Positions 19,116 through 27,465 of a stretch of 64,000 nucleotides of DNA are shown here, piece after piece. Every line of letters begins with the position of its first letter. Position 1 is the first letter of the stretch. The stretch is taken from the NCBI GenBank assembly GCA_963807775.1, contig CAWECY010000010.1:620001-684000 (forward strand). The letters are read 5' to 3'. The translations under genes and the position numbers were made by a program. This stretch comes from Bog-473 sp963807775. GTDB lineage: Bacteria > Actinomycetota > Acidimicrobiia > Acidimicrobiales > RAAP-2. The notes under the pieces were generated by a model. It did no database searches. It was given only the letters and a program-made list of their open reading frames with translations, and had not been told where the DNA came from.

Positions 19116-19921
19116 CGCAGACGCCTACAATCCAAAGCGTGAAATCATCCAGGCCGGTGGGGGAACTGATCGCGAACCGGTCGTGGCGTCGTCGCCTGGT
19201 TCCGTTCCCACACGTCACGGTGTCAGACCTATTCGAGGAGTCATTCGCGGACGAGATCGATGGCGCTGTGCGGGCCATCTTGGCCAGCCAGCCCATGACC
19301 GTGATTCCGAATTACGACGCCTCCGGGTGGCTGCTCCCTCCTGATGTGGACTGGCCCTTGAGGGTATTCCTCACCCCCGAGTGGCGCGCCATGGTATCGC
19401 GGGCTTTGGGCGTCGAAACGGGCATGTACGTGAGTGCGAGCATCCATCATCACGAGCCTGGAGGACCGCACGGCCGACCGCACTGCGATCTCAACCCGGT
19501 CTACTTTGCGGACGTCGAGCCGATCGACGACGTGGTCCAGCTGCGAGGCGATCTCGTCGAGGTCAAGTCGAGCAACCGCGTCAACGGATACGACGGTCCC
19601 ATACTGTCGAAGGTACGTGCCATCGCCCTGCTCTATTACACGGCGAACCCTCCCTGGAGTCGAGGTGACGGCGGCCAGACCGGCCTGTACCTGCGTCGAT
19701 CGGATCCCTCTGAGGCGCCTGCCATCGCCGTACCACCCCGCAACAACAGCATGGTCGCCTTCGAGTGCACGCCACACTCCTACCACTCGTTCATGGCGAA
19801 CCGGCTGGAGAGGAACTCCATCACGATGTGGTTGCATCGGACGTACGACGAAACGGTCGACCGCTGGACCGAGCCCGCGATCGAGCGTTGGCCGGAATCA
19901 CCGCCCCCACGTGGTAGTTGA
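19112..19921 (+). CDS. 2-oxoglutarate/Fe(II)-type oxygenase
   Basis: 269 residues with a double-stranded beta-helix signature: the metal pair in PHGRPHCDLNP (HCD), an extended loop, RAIALLYYTANPPWSRGDGG before QTGLYLRRSD, and a distal His in TPHSYHSFMAN followed by RNSITMWLHR with the 2OG-binding Arg. It resembles prolyl-hydroxylase-like small oxygenases. The middle gene of a coupled three-gene operon, it is 7 kb from the Pro-rich candidate precursor. The substrate could be a small molecule made with the SDR and LLM enzymes or a peptide; the sequence does not decide. Confidence 0.75.
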   Translation: MTQTPTIQSVKSSRPVGELIANRSWRRRLVPFPHVTVSDLFEESFADEIDGAVRAILASQPMTVIPNYDASGWLLPPDVDWPLRVFLTPEWRAMVSRALGVETGMYVSASIHHHEPGGPHGRPHCDLNPVYFADVEPIDDVVQLRGDLVEVKSSNRVNGYDGPILSKVRAIALLYYTANPPWSRGDGGQTGLYLRRSDPSEAPAIAVPPRNNSMVAFECTPHSYHSFMANRLERNSITMWLHRTYDETVDRWTEPAIERWPESPPPRGS

Positions 19922-20802
19922 GTGTGCGGTTCAGTGTCTTTCTCTCGCCAGCACAGAGTTGGTCCGAGCTCCGTGATCTAGCCACCTACGCGTCCCAGTC
20001 CGGTTGGGACGGCCTATGGGTGCCGGACCACTTTCTCTCCGCTACGCCGCGTGGCGACGGCCCGATGCTCGAATGCTGGTCGATCTTGGCCGGTTTGGCG
20101 ACGTGCGTGCCGCGAGTCCGATTGGGATCGCTCGTCAGCAACAATGCGTTTCGGCACCCTGCGGTGCTGGCCAATGTGGCAGCGTCTGTGGACCACCTCA
20201 GCGGTGGCCGGGTCGTTCTGGGCCTCGGTGCGGGCTGGCAGCCGAACGAGCACGAGGCCTACGGGATCGAGCTCCAGCCGCCTCCTGAACGGCTGGCCCG
20301 TTTGAACGAGGCGTGCGTTGTGATACGACAGCTGCTCGAGAATGACCGCACGATCTTCAAGGGCAAGTACTACGAGCTCCGGGACGCGCCCATGGAGCCG
20401 AAGCCGTTGCAAAGAAAGCTTCCGCTTCTCATTGGCGGTGCTGGCGGGGTCACGCTCGGCATCGCAGCCTTGTGGGCGGACGAGTGGAACATGTGGGGAT
20501 CACCTGATTCAGTGGCCGCGCGTTCGAGCGTGCTCGATCGTCGGTGCGAGTCCATGGACAGGGATCCCGCCGAGGTGAGCCGTTCCGCACAAGCCATCGT
20601 CGACCTCCAGGGCACCTGGCCGTCGCGATCGGACTTTCCGGTCATCCGTGGCGACGTCCACGAGGTCCAAGAGGCCTTGCAGGCGTATGCCCGCGCCGGA
20701 GTGAGCGAATTCATCCTTCCTGACTGGTGCCTCGGCGAGGCCCGCGGGCGGCACGACGCCCTCGACCACTTCCTGGCCGAGGTCGCCGCGCCTTTCCGCT
20801 AG
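19918..20802 (+). CDS. LLM-class flavin/F420-dependent oxidoreductase
   Basis: 294 residues, luciferase-like fold: LWVPDHFLSATPRGDGPMLE, VRLGSLVSNNAFRHPAVLAN, DHLSGGRVVLGLGAGWQPNE and LPLLIGGAGG. The TTG start overlaps the oxygenase stop by four bases (TTGA), so the gene is coupled to the SDR and 2OG oxygenase. With those two it would form a small redox-tailoring set. Cofactor (F420 or FMN) and substrate are unproven. It is convergent with the large surface-protein gene, 13 bases away. Confidence 0.85.
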   Translation: MSVRFSVFLSPAQSWSELRDLATYASQSGWDGLWVPDHFLSATPRGDGPMLECWSILAGLATCVPRVRLGSLVSNNAFRHPAVLANVAASVDHLSGGRVVLGLGAGWQPNEHEAYGIELQPPPERLARLNEACVVIRQLLENDRTIFKGKYYELRDAPMEPKPLQRKLPLLIGGAGGVTLGIAALWADEWNMWGSPDSVAARSSVLDRRCESMDRDPAEVSRSAQAIVDLQGTWPSRSDFPVIRGDVHEVQEALQAYARAGVSEFILPDWCLGEARGRHDALDHFLAEVAAPFR

Positions 20803-20815
20803 TCAGTCGCCTCGG

Positions 20816-23356
20816 TCATGTCCCGGCGCCCCCGACCACTGGCTTGTTGAGGTGAACTGACCCGGCCGAGCCCTTGAAGGCCGCCGTGCCGTAGTTGAAC
20901 ACGCCACCGTCGGCCGCGAAGGTCCAGTAGCCGAGGTTGTCCGGCGAGGCGGCGATACCGACCACAGGGGCATTCAGATGGATGGAGCCAGCCGAGCCGA
21001 AGAAGCCAGCCGAGCCGAAATTGAAGATGCCCCCGTCGGAGGCCACCTCGTAGTAGCCCAGCCCGTCAGTCGCCGCCGCCAGCCCGACGATCGGCTTGTT
21101 GAGCGGCTTGCCGCCCATGGAACCGTAGAAGCCGGCGTCACCGAAGTTGAAGATGCCCCCGTCGGAGGCCACCTCCCAGTAGCCCCGGCCGTCGGGTGTC
21201 GCCGCGATGCCCACGATCGGCTTGTTGAGCGGCTTGCCGCCCATGGAACCGTAGAAGCCGGCGTCACCGAAGTTGAAGATGCCCCCGTCGGAGGCGACCT
21301 CCCAGTAGCCCTGGCCGTCCGGTGTCGAAGCGATGCCGACGACGGGGGCGTTGAGCGGCTTGCCGCCCATGGAGCCGTAGAAGCCGGCGTCACCGAAGTT
21401 GAAGATGCCCCCGTCGGAGGCGACCTCCCAGTAGCCCTGGTTGCCGTTGGTGGCGGCGATGCCCACGATCGGCTTGTTGAGCGGCTTGCCGCCCATGGAG
21501 CCGTAGAAGGGGGTGTTGTAGTTGAAGATGCCCCCGTCCGACGCCGTCATCCAGTAGCCCTGAGCGCCCGCGCCCTGGCGATCCGAGGTCGTGCTGAGGC
21601 CACAGCTCGTGTCACCGACCACGTTGCCACCGGACGATGTGAGCGCCCTCGCCTGGGGCGTGCCCACGAAGGCGCAGTCTTGCTCGACACCGGCCGGCGT
21701 CCTGTTGCCGGCGATCGTGTCGTTGGACAGGTGGCCGCCACCCGCGGCCGCCGCGCCGCCCGTGAGCGCGATGCCGGCTCCGGCGGACGAGGCGTTGCCC
21801 ACGATCGTGGTCGAGGACAGGTCGACCAGGTCCACGTTGTTCGGGAAGCCGCCCGGCGGAGGTCCGACGTCGATGCCGCCGCCAGCGTTCGACGCTCCAC
21901 TGGCCGTGTTGTCCACGATGGCATCGCTCGATCCCTGGAGGATCCAGGTGTCATAGATTCCACCACCCAGGTTCGAGGTGTTGCTCGCCACCGTCGAACT
22001 CTGCAGATCCACGCTGTCGAACATGGCGAACCCGCCACCCTCCAAAGCGGCCGAGTTGCCCTGAATCAGCGAGTCGTTCACGGCACCGATGTCATAGAAG
22101 GCGGCTGCGCCGCCCTGGCCCTGTCCGCTCGCCGTTCCAGTCGCCGAGTTACCCGTAAGCGTGTCCTCGTTCAGGACAGTGCCTTGGTTGTCCTCGTAAA
22201 TGGCACCTCCCGATCCGTTCACCGCGGAGTTGTCGACAAACCCCGAGCCTGTGATCGTGACCGCGCTCTGGTCGTAGAAGGCGCCGCCGCCACCGCTGGT
22301 GCTGGGGTCGCTGGAGGCCGTGTTGCCGGTGAAAGTGGAGCCCGTCACCTGGTTGAGTCCGTAGCTGTCGTATACCGCGCCGCCGTAGCCGGAGTTATCG
22401 TGGCCTGTTGCCGTAGCAGCGTTGCCCGTAAACGTGTCATTCGTGAGCTCCGCTTCCTCAGTCGCGTAGACGGCCCCTCCGAATGCGTTCCCACTGGCGT
22501 CGGTCACGGAGTTCGAAGTGAACGTCGAGTCGTCAATCGAGCCGGGACCGTCGTAGTTGGCAACGGCTCCGCCCGCCGCAGCGGATGAGTTACCCGTGAA
22601 GGTGTCGTCGGTGAGTCGAATCGACCCGAACCCGTTGTAGATGGCCCCACCGTACGAGCCGCCTGTGGCGGAGTTGCCCGAGAACGTCGAGCCGGTTGCC
22701 CAAAGGCTTCCGTTCACGTAGACGGCTCCACCGCCTTCGGCCGACGTGTTGCCCGAGAAGGTGACTCCGTTGAGTTCTGCCACGTCGTTGCTGTCTGCGA
22801 TGAAGAGCCCGCCGCCCCCCTGAGAAGAATTGGAGCCCCCTGTCACACTCAGGTTGCTCAGGGCGAGGAAACTGCCCGCTGAGCCCGGTCCCGGCGCTGT
22901 TTGCAGGACGCTGTCCCCCGCCGTGGACTGCGAGATGGTGGTGGTTGCCGCGCTGGTTCCCGTGACAAAGAGTCCTGCTGGGTCAGAAGCGACGAGCGCT
23001 CCTAAGCTGAGGCTGTACGTTCCGGCGGGAAGGTTCACCGCGACCGCTTCGTTCAGGGCATTCGCCGCCTCGACCGCAGCCCGCAACGAGCAGTGGCCCG
23101 ACGAGTCGGCGCACGTACCACTAGCGGCGTTGGCATTGTGCGTGTCGTTCGTCGTATTGACGTTGAAGGTCACTTGGGGCGGCGGAAGGGCTCTGGGCGA
23201 GGCGGCCAGGAACGGCCTCTCCGAGTTGGCGTTCGAGGCCGCCGCTTGACCGGTGCCAAGCAGAGGTACAACGCACATGCCAGCTCCGAGGGTCACGCAG
23301 ACGCAGATGGCTCCTAGGGAGTTCTTCCGAGACGATGACAAGAGGGACACAGCCAC
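20816..23356 (-). CDS. Secreted beta-helix surface protein with six C-terminal GYW repeats
   Basis: 846 residues with an N-terminal signal peptide (about residues 15-40). Residues about 60-600 form a parallel beta-helix of the CSLRAAVEAAN / GGGAVYVNGS / FTGNSATG type seen in polymorphic surface proteins, with recurrent GGxxY and FTGN strands. Residues about 600-846 contain six 42-residue repeats (GYWEVASDGGIFNFGDAGFY then GSMGGKPLNKPIVGIAATPD), a repeat I associate with Acidimicrobiia. Three inner copies are nearly identical in DNA (about 21070-21450), suggesting recent expansion. There is no anchor motif at the C-terminus. Adhesion or matrix function is inferred. Confidence 0.82.
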   Translation of the reverse strand: MAVSLLSSSRKNSLGAICVCVTLGAGMCVVPLLGTGQAAASNANSERPFLAASPRALPPPQVTFNVNTTNDTHNANAASGTCADSSGHCSLRAAVEAANALNEAVAVNLPAGTYSLSLGALVASDPAGLFVTGTSAATTTISQSTAGDSVLQTAPGPGSAGSFLALSNLSVTGGSNSSQGGGGLFIADSNDVAELNGVTFSGNTSAEGGGAVYVNGSLWATGSTFSGNSATGGSYGGAIYNGFGSIRLTDDTFTGNSSAAAGGAVANYDGPGSIDDSTFTSNSVTDASGNAFGGAVYATEEAELTNDTFTGNAATATGHDNSGYGGAVYDSYGLNQVTGSTFTGNTASSDPSTSGGGGAFYDQSAVTITGSGFVDNSAVNGSGGAIYEDNQGTVLNEDTLTGNSATGTASGQGQGGAAAFYDIGAVNDSLIQGNSAALEGGGFAMFDSVDLQSSTVASNTSNLGGGIYDTWILQGSSDAIVDNTASGASNAGGGIDVGPPPGGFPNNVDLVDLSSTTIVGNASSAGAGIALTGGAAAAGGGHLSNDTIAGNRTPAGVEQDCAFVGTPQARALTSSGGNVVGDTSCGLSTTSDRQGAGAQGYWMTASDGGIFNYNTPFYGSMGGKPLNKPIVGIAATNGNQGYWEVASDGGIFNFGDAGFYGSMGGKPLNAPVVGIASTPDGQGYWEVASDGGIFNFGDAGFYGSMGGKPLNKPIVGIAATPDGRGYWEVASDGGIFNFGDAGFYGSMGGKPLNKPIVGLAAATDGLGYYEVASDGGIFNFGSAGFFGSAGSIHLNAPVVGIAASPDNLGYWTFAADGGVFNYGTAAFKGSAGSVHLNKPVVGGAGT
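20819..21563 (-). repeat. Six tandem 126-base protein-coding repeats
   Basis: Coding for the C-terminal GYW...SDGGIF units of the surface protein. The central copies share long identical stretches (for example around 21120-21160, 21240-21280, 21360-21400), while the terminal copies have diverged. Confidence 0.85.
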
Positions 23357-23508
23357 TCCTTCTCACAGGCCACGAGGGCGTTCGGCTGGGATGACATTAG
23401 CGGCTCTCTCTGGGCGTTGCCCTGTGGATTTTGGGCCTGAGCACCAGATTTGGGGTTGCGGAAGGGGGAGACGAACCTTAGGATCCGTGGATTACGGCGC
23501 GGCGCACC

Positions 23509-24243
23509 ATGGTCGTGATCGACGAGTTCTATGCGAACCCGGACGCGGTTCGTAGTTACGCGCTCGATCAGGCCTATTACACGCCCTATCAGGATCTGGC
23601 CGAGGTCCATTCCGGGCGTTTGGCGGCCACCTGGTGGACCAGCCAGTACCGGTCGGCTGACGACTGCCCCTTCAAGTCCTCCCAGACGTTGGTCCGTGCA
23701 CTCGAAGAAGCGGTTCGCGAGCCGATCGACATGGTGCACTGGCGGGCCCCCTTCCCGTTCGGTCCGAAGGGTCGGCCCGCCGCCACGCGGCCTCGGGATG
23801 GGTACGGCTGCGTGTGGAATTGCTCGTTTCACGTCAAGCCCGACAACGGCCAACAGCTCGGGCAAGGTATCCACAATCACGTAACGGATCAGTGGAACGC
23901 GTGCGGCGCCCAGGGCTGGGCCGGCATCATCTACCTGAGTCCCAATGCGCCGCTCGAAGGCGGGCTCCACCTCTGGCGTAACGTGGACCCCTCGCACCGC
24001 TTCGACTGGATGACCCCCGCGGAGAATTGGGAGCGTCTCGACTCGTTTGCAAACCTTTACAACCGCTTGATCCTGGTCCGCGGGGATATTCCACACAGTG
24101 GGGCGGGTGGTTGGGGCGAGACGGTTGAGAGCGGTCGCCTTTACCAGACCTTCTTCTTTCGGACAGCGACGAGACCGGAGCCTTGGCCGGTGGAGCTCCC
24201 CTTCGTGCGCGCTTCGACCTACACGCAACCACCCCCGATGTAG
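23509..24243 (+). CDS. DUF6445-like putative 2OG-Fe(II) oxygenase
   Basis: 244 residues. It opens VVIDEFYANPDAVRSYALDQ, the usual entry of DUF6445-type oxygenases. The metal-site candidates are IHNHVTDQWN (His-x-x-Asp region) and distal GDIPHSGAGGWGETV, and GWAGIIYLSPNAPLEGG is the central strand. The family is a predicted dioxygenase group of unknown substrate. It lies 76 bases upstream of another 2OG-type oxygenase on the same strand, probably in one operon. The ATG at 23509 has no strong ribosome binding site. Confidence 0.7.
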   Translation: MVVIDEFYANPDAVRSYALDQAYYTPYQDLAEVHSGRLAATWWTSQYRSADDCPFKSSQTLVRALEEAVREPIDMVHWRAPFPFGPKGRPAATRPRDGYGCVWNCSFHVKPDNGQQLGQGIHNHVTDQWNACGAQGWAGIIYLSPNAPLEGGLHLWRNVDPSHRFDWMTPAENWERLDSFANLYNRLILVRGDIPHSGAGGWGETVESGRLYQTFFFRTATRPEPWPVELPFVRASTYTQPPPM

Positions 24244-24319
24244 CCGGAAATCGGCCGTTCGTGTTTCCCACCAGTGGACGCCCCTGGGATCGAAGTCCTC
24301 ACGCAGTAGCGTGATATAA

Positions 24320-25372
24320 GTGGCGTCGACCCTGTTCTTGGACCATCTGCTCCCCGAGAGCGAGGTCGCGAGGATCGTTGACGTCCTGCACCGGTACCCG
24401 GGTTACCGGACCGTGGGGGCAGCCCGTCGCCGCATGAAACCCAAGTGGGGCCCCTCTGTCGTGGGTCCGTCGCTTCCGCGCTTGTCGTTCGCTCCGTCGC
24501 ATCACGAGCGGGCGGACCTGCAGCGCGCCCGGCAGCGCGAGTTGAGCGCCTGGACTGGCCCTCATGATCCCCACCTGAGCGTCCGGGGCATGTACTTCAG
24601 GGAGACCTACGCCGAAACGGGGATGCCTTCCTTCGATGGCATCGGTTCCTTCGTTGACCTGCCCGAACTCAAAGTTGCGGCATCCGAGCTCTTTGACTCC
24701 GCCTACGTTGTGCCCTGCCACGTCTACGCTAACTTGTTCCTACCCGGTCAAGAACTCCACCCCCACACCGACGTCCCAGAGTTCCGCGGTGCTGCTCGAC
24801 ACCAGTTACCGCTCTGGCTCCTCGTCGTCATGCATCATTCGGGAATTTTTGAGCGATGGCGAATACCCATGGCGACCGCCGTCTTGTACGTGACCGACAA
24901 TGAAGGCGGAGGTGATCTTCAGTACTACGCGGCACCTGATGACGTGACGGCCTACCCCCCCAGGGCCAATACCGGCGTTATGTTTGACGCCGACTCGATC
25001 TTTCATGGGGTGGCCCGAGTCGGCGGGAACGAGACCGGCCTGTCGACCATCGGCGCCGGCGCCTGGCTCGACCCCTGTTCTGGTGGTGCCTGGAGGCTCC
25101 GCCCGCTGGGTTCCGTCGACCCGACGAGCTATCGCCCGGGCGAGGTGCGCTTTTCGGTGTCCTGGAAGGCATACTGCTTTTACGATCGCACCGAGCACGA
25201 GGCATGGAGAGAGGGTCGTGATGACCTCAAACTCGATAGCATCGTTCCTCGCCTCGTCAATGAGCTTTCCGACCGCGGGCGCTTCGACCCGTTGCGCCGG
25301 CCCACGGACGAAGAACTGGCCACGTTGTTCATCGACGAGTTCGTCCACGTGCCCACTCCAATGGCAACGTAG
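24320..25372 (+). CDS. Putative 2OG-Fe(II) oxygenase
   Basis: 350 residues. The metal dyad is LHPHTDVPEF (HTD) and the distal ligand is in DADSIFHGVARVGGNETG, spaced as in beta-helix dioxygenases. ATAVLYVTDNEGGGDLQYY forms a core strand. The GTG start lies 76 bases after the DUF6445-like gene. It is the third HxD-type oxygenase in 6 kb and lies next to the cupin and precursor genes, with which it is convergent. The target is unknown; peptide hydroxylation is one possibility. Confidence 0.68.
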   Translation: MASTLFLDHLLPESEVARIVDVLHRYPGYRTVGAARRRMKPKWGPSVVGPSLPRLSFAPSHHERADLQRARQRELSAWTGPHDPHLSVRGMYFRETYAETGMPSFDGIGSFVDLPELKVAASELFDSAYVVPCHVYANLFLPGQELHPHTDVPEFRGAARHQLPLWLLVVMHHSGIFERWRIPMATAVLYVTDNEGGGDLQYYAAPDDVTAYPPRANTGVMFDADSIFHGVARVGGNETGLSTIGAGAWLDPCSGGAWRLRPLGSVDPTSYRPGEVRFSVSWKAYCFYDRTEHEAWREGRDDLKLDSIVPRLVNELSDRGRFDPLRRPTDEELATLFIDEFVHVPTPMAT

Positions 25373-25475
25373 GCGGCGTCGGTCCCGCAGCGACCTAATC
25401 GGCGACAGACGGCTCGGCGCACTAATTCGTGCACACTCTGTTCCGGAACAGGCCGTTCCAGGAAACCTAATGACG

Positions 25476-26474
25476 TCACTGGGTGGAGGGCGCCACCTGA
25501 TCGAAGGTGTTCGGAAAGACGAACTCACTGCACCAAAGGCCGATACTGACCTCTAGTGCCGTGATGTGGTGCCACCACCCCACGGGGATGAACAGAGCGT
25601 CACCGACTTCGGTCGTTATTTCCAACTGGGCTATCCGTGCCCAGTTAGGAAACCGCTCACCATCGGGCTTGAACGGGTTCAATCCGCTGATGTCTACGGG
25701 TGGGTTACCCAGAAAGTGTGTGTAGAGCGGTGAAATGAGAACGACGTGGCTCGAGCCCACCAACTGATGCAGCAATTGGTTCCTCGTCGCACGCCGGAGC
25801 CCGGTGACAGACCCTGTGGATTCGAACGAGAGTGATGCCTGACGACGGTCATTCGAGAGGTAACGGCTATCTAGTTGAAAGTCATTCAACAGGGGTGCCG
25901 CTGATACCGCGGCCAGGATGTTGCCGTCGTCTACCAGATGGAGGCTGTTGTGCGACTCAGCCTCGGTGGCCTGTCGGGCAAAGTCCTCGAAGCGCAGACT
26001 GCCCTCGGCGTTCGGACGCGTCGCAGGTTGGGAAGCATCAGGATTGGTGCCGACTCCCACGGGCAGGTCTCCGAGCGTCTTAGCCAGGTATTCCGGCGAC
26101 CACTTCTCGAGCGCAGGCCAGTCAGCACATGCATCCTGCAGCATCACCGGATCGTTGCGCGAGTAGTAGGCGTGGAGGAACTCTTCGCGGGAGAGGTCGG
26201 CTCTGCGGTCGACATCGGAGGAGCATGGATCGAGGGCGCGTAACTGCGCCAGCCGCTCGAGCACACCTTCAAGCCTGGTCGTTCGCCCCACTGACCACTT
26301 CCCGGCCTCGAATGCCGGATCCGTCAGGATTTCGGCACAGACCTGCGCAGCCTGGCTCTCTGGAATGCCCGACCCGCTCATGACCTCGATCGTCTTGGCC
26401 AGACTGGTGCCGTTCAGCAGCGAGATGGCGGCCCAGCGACGCCAAGCGAAAGAGATCTCAACCTCCGGTTCCAC
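25476..26474 (-). CDS. JmjC/cupin-8 protein with altered metal site
   Basis: 332 residues. Residues about 1-100 are helical and unassigned. Residues about 100-332 are cupin-8/JmjC-like: EEFLHAYYSRNDPVMLQDAC, WSPEYLAKTLGDLPV, NQLLHQLVGSSHVVLISPLY and DALFIPVGWWHHITALE, the last holding the distal His. At the place of the usual HxD pair (consensus near TPLHHDTxN) the sequence reads TGLRRATRN, so two iron ligands are absent. It is either an inactive scaffold or uses other residues. The GTG has ggagg five bases upstream. The gene follows the Cys-tailed precursor by about 90 bases on the same strand, probably co-transcribed. Confidence 0.78.
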   Translation of the reverse strand: MEPEVEISFAWRRWAAISLLNGTSLAKTIEVMSGSGIPESQAAQVCAEILTDPAFEAGKWSVGRTTRLEGVLERLAQLRALDPCSSDVDRRADLSREEFLHAYYSRNDPVMLQDACADWPALEKWSPEYLAKTLGDLPVGVGTNPDASQPATRPNAEGSLRFEDFARQATEAESHNSLHLVDDGNILAAVSAAPLLNDFQLDSRYLSNDRRQASLSFESTGSVTGLRRATRNQLLHQLVGSSHVVLISPLYTHFLGNPPVDISGLNPFKPDGERFPNWARIAQLEITTEVGDALFIPVGWWHHITALEVSIGLWCSEFVFPNTFDQVAPSTQ

Positions 26475-26563
26475 GATGCCTCCGTGATGCTGGGGAGCTG
26501 TGTGATCGTGTCAGCGCAGCCGCGACGAAGCTAGCGCGCAGCTTGGCGTCGTCATTGGGGTCA

Positions 26564-27285
26564 TCAAGATTCTGTCGCAGGCGCACACCCGCAGCACCCG
26601 CAGCCGCAACAACTCGCGCACCCAGGCCCCGGTGGCGGTCCAGGCGGCGGCGGTGGAGGTCCAGGCGGCGGCGGTGGTGGTGGCGGCCCAGGAGGTCCTG
26701 GAGGTCCAGGAGGAGGCGGCGGCGGGGGCGGCCCAGGAGGCCCTGGAGGAGGAGGCGGCGGCGGCGGCCCAGGAGGCCCTGGAGGAGGCGGCGGCGGCGG
26801 CGGCCCAGGAGGCCCTGGAGGAGGCGGCGGCGGCGGCGGCCCTGGTGGCGGAGGAGGAGGAGGCGGCCCCGGAGGTCCCGGAGGCGGCGGCGGTGGTGGT
26901 GGTGGTCCCGGAGGAGGCGGCGGAGGCGGAGGTGGCGGTGGCGGAGGAGGCGGCGGCGGTCCTGGCGGCCCGGGATGCCCGGGAGGACCAGGGGGACCAG
27001 GGGGACCAGGGGGACCAGGGATTGGCTTCGGCGGAACAATTTTGGGCCACCCGTCGTGCCACCGCTGCCGGTGGGAATCTTCCCGCCCCCCTTTTTCGGC
27101 AGGGTGGTCGAGGTCGTCGTCGTGGACGGGTTGGGAGGCAGGGCACCGGCGGGGTCCGTGGCCAATGCGTCGGCGAACGCCGTGGCCGCGCCGATGCTGA
27201 GGCCCGAGACCAACAGCCGCTGTAGGAGGTTGCGCCGGCTGATCTTGCCGTCGAGGTAGGCCCGTGCCAGCTCTTGCTCAGTCAT
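26564..27285 (-). CDS. Tat-signal Gly/Pro-rich precursor with Cys-rich C-terminal tail (one frame break)
   Basis: The ATG at 27285 starts MTEQELARAYLDGKISRRNL. SRRNLL and the following hydrophobic stretch form a twin-arginine export signal, followed by a Thr-rich linker. The frame leaves consensus at GGTGGCCCAAAATT (about 27045). One extra C restores TTGGPKIVPPKPIPGPP, and the length becomes exactly 240 residues. Residues about 83-222 are PGPPGPPGPPGPPGHPGPP followed by long proline runs broken by Gly. The last 18 residues are CASCCGCGCCGCAPATES, with seven Cys. I confirmed that this frame is open throughout. Its place beside a MNIO/partner pair makes it a candidate modified peptide. The RiPP role is inference. 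Confidence 0.7.
26567..26620 (-). other. Candidate core peptide, seven cysteines in 12 residues
   Basis: This encodes CASCCGCGCCGCAPATES, the C-terminal end of the Tat-signal protein just before the stop at 26564-26566. Cys lies at core positions 1, 4, 5, 7, 9, 10 and 12. Cys residues are the known targets of several MNIO enzymes, for example MbnB and TglH. Confidence 0.6.
26621..27024. repeat. Low-complexity Gly/Pro-coding tract
   Basis: Plus-strand triplets here are almost only agg, cgg, tgg, ggg, ccc, tcc and acc, which on the minus strand read Pro or Gly. Sub-blocks of about 36-42 bases recur (26740-26860). The composition makes all frames open on both strands and the region prone to indels. 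Confidence 0.85.
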
Positions 27286-27465
27286 CCCCGTCCCTAGACC
27301 CTTCGACTGATCCAAAGTCCCAAGGTGGAACAAGGTGAGGATAGATGCAACCCCGCCTTACGGCAAGGACTTCTACCCAGAACGGAGACGCACCCGACCA
27401 GGTACTATGCCTTTCAGAGCACCCGATGATGGGATTTGGTCCGCATTTGATCCGGAACTCGGTCG
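27286..27465. promoter_or_regulatory. Divergent intergenic region of the MNIO locus
   Basis: About 180 bases separate the precursor start (minus) from the partner gene (plus), the only place where promoters for both operons can lie. No clear palindrome is visible. Shared control of precursor and modification genes is inferred from this arrangement. Confidence 0.4.

Noticed and set aside
21070..21500. Regularly spaced near-identical repeats resembling a CRISPR array
   Set aside because: Period is 126 bases, the copies are contiguous and in frame, and they code for the 42-residue surface-protein units.
20978..22588. Long open frame on the plus strand opposite the beta-helix gene
   Set aside because: It is a mirror of the repeat-rich surface protein; the product is Arg/Val/Ala-rich without a domain, while the minus-strand product has a signal peptide and clear repeats.
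26632..27225. Plus-strand Ala/Glu/Gln-rich open frame over the Gly/Pro tract
   Set aside because: Any frame is open in this low-complexity DNA. It has no start signal, and the minus strand gives a Tat leader and a clean Cys tail.
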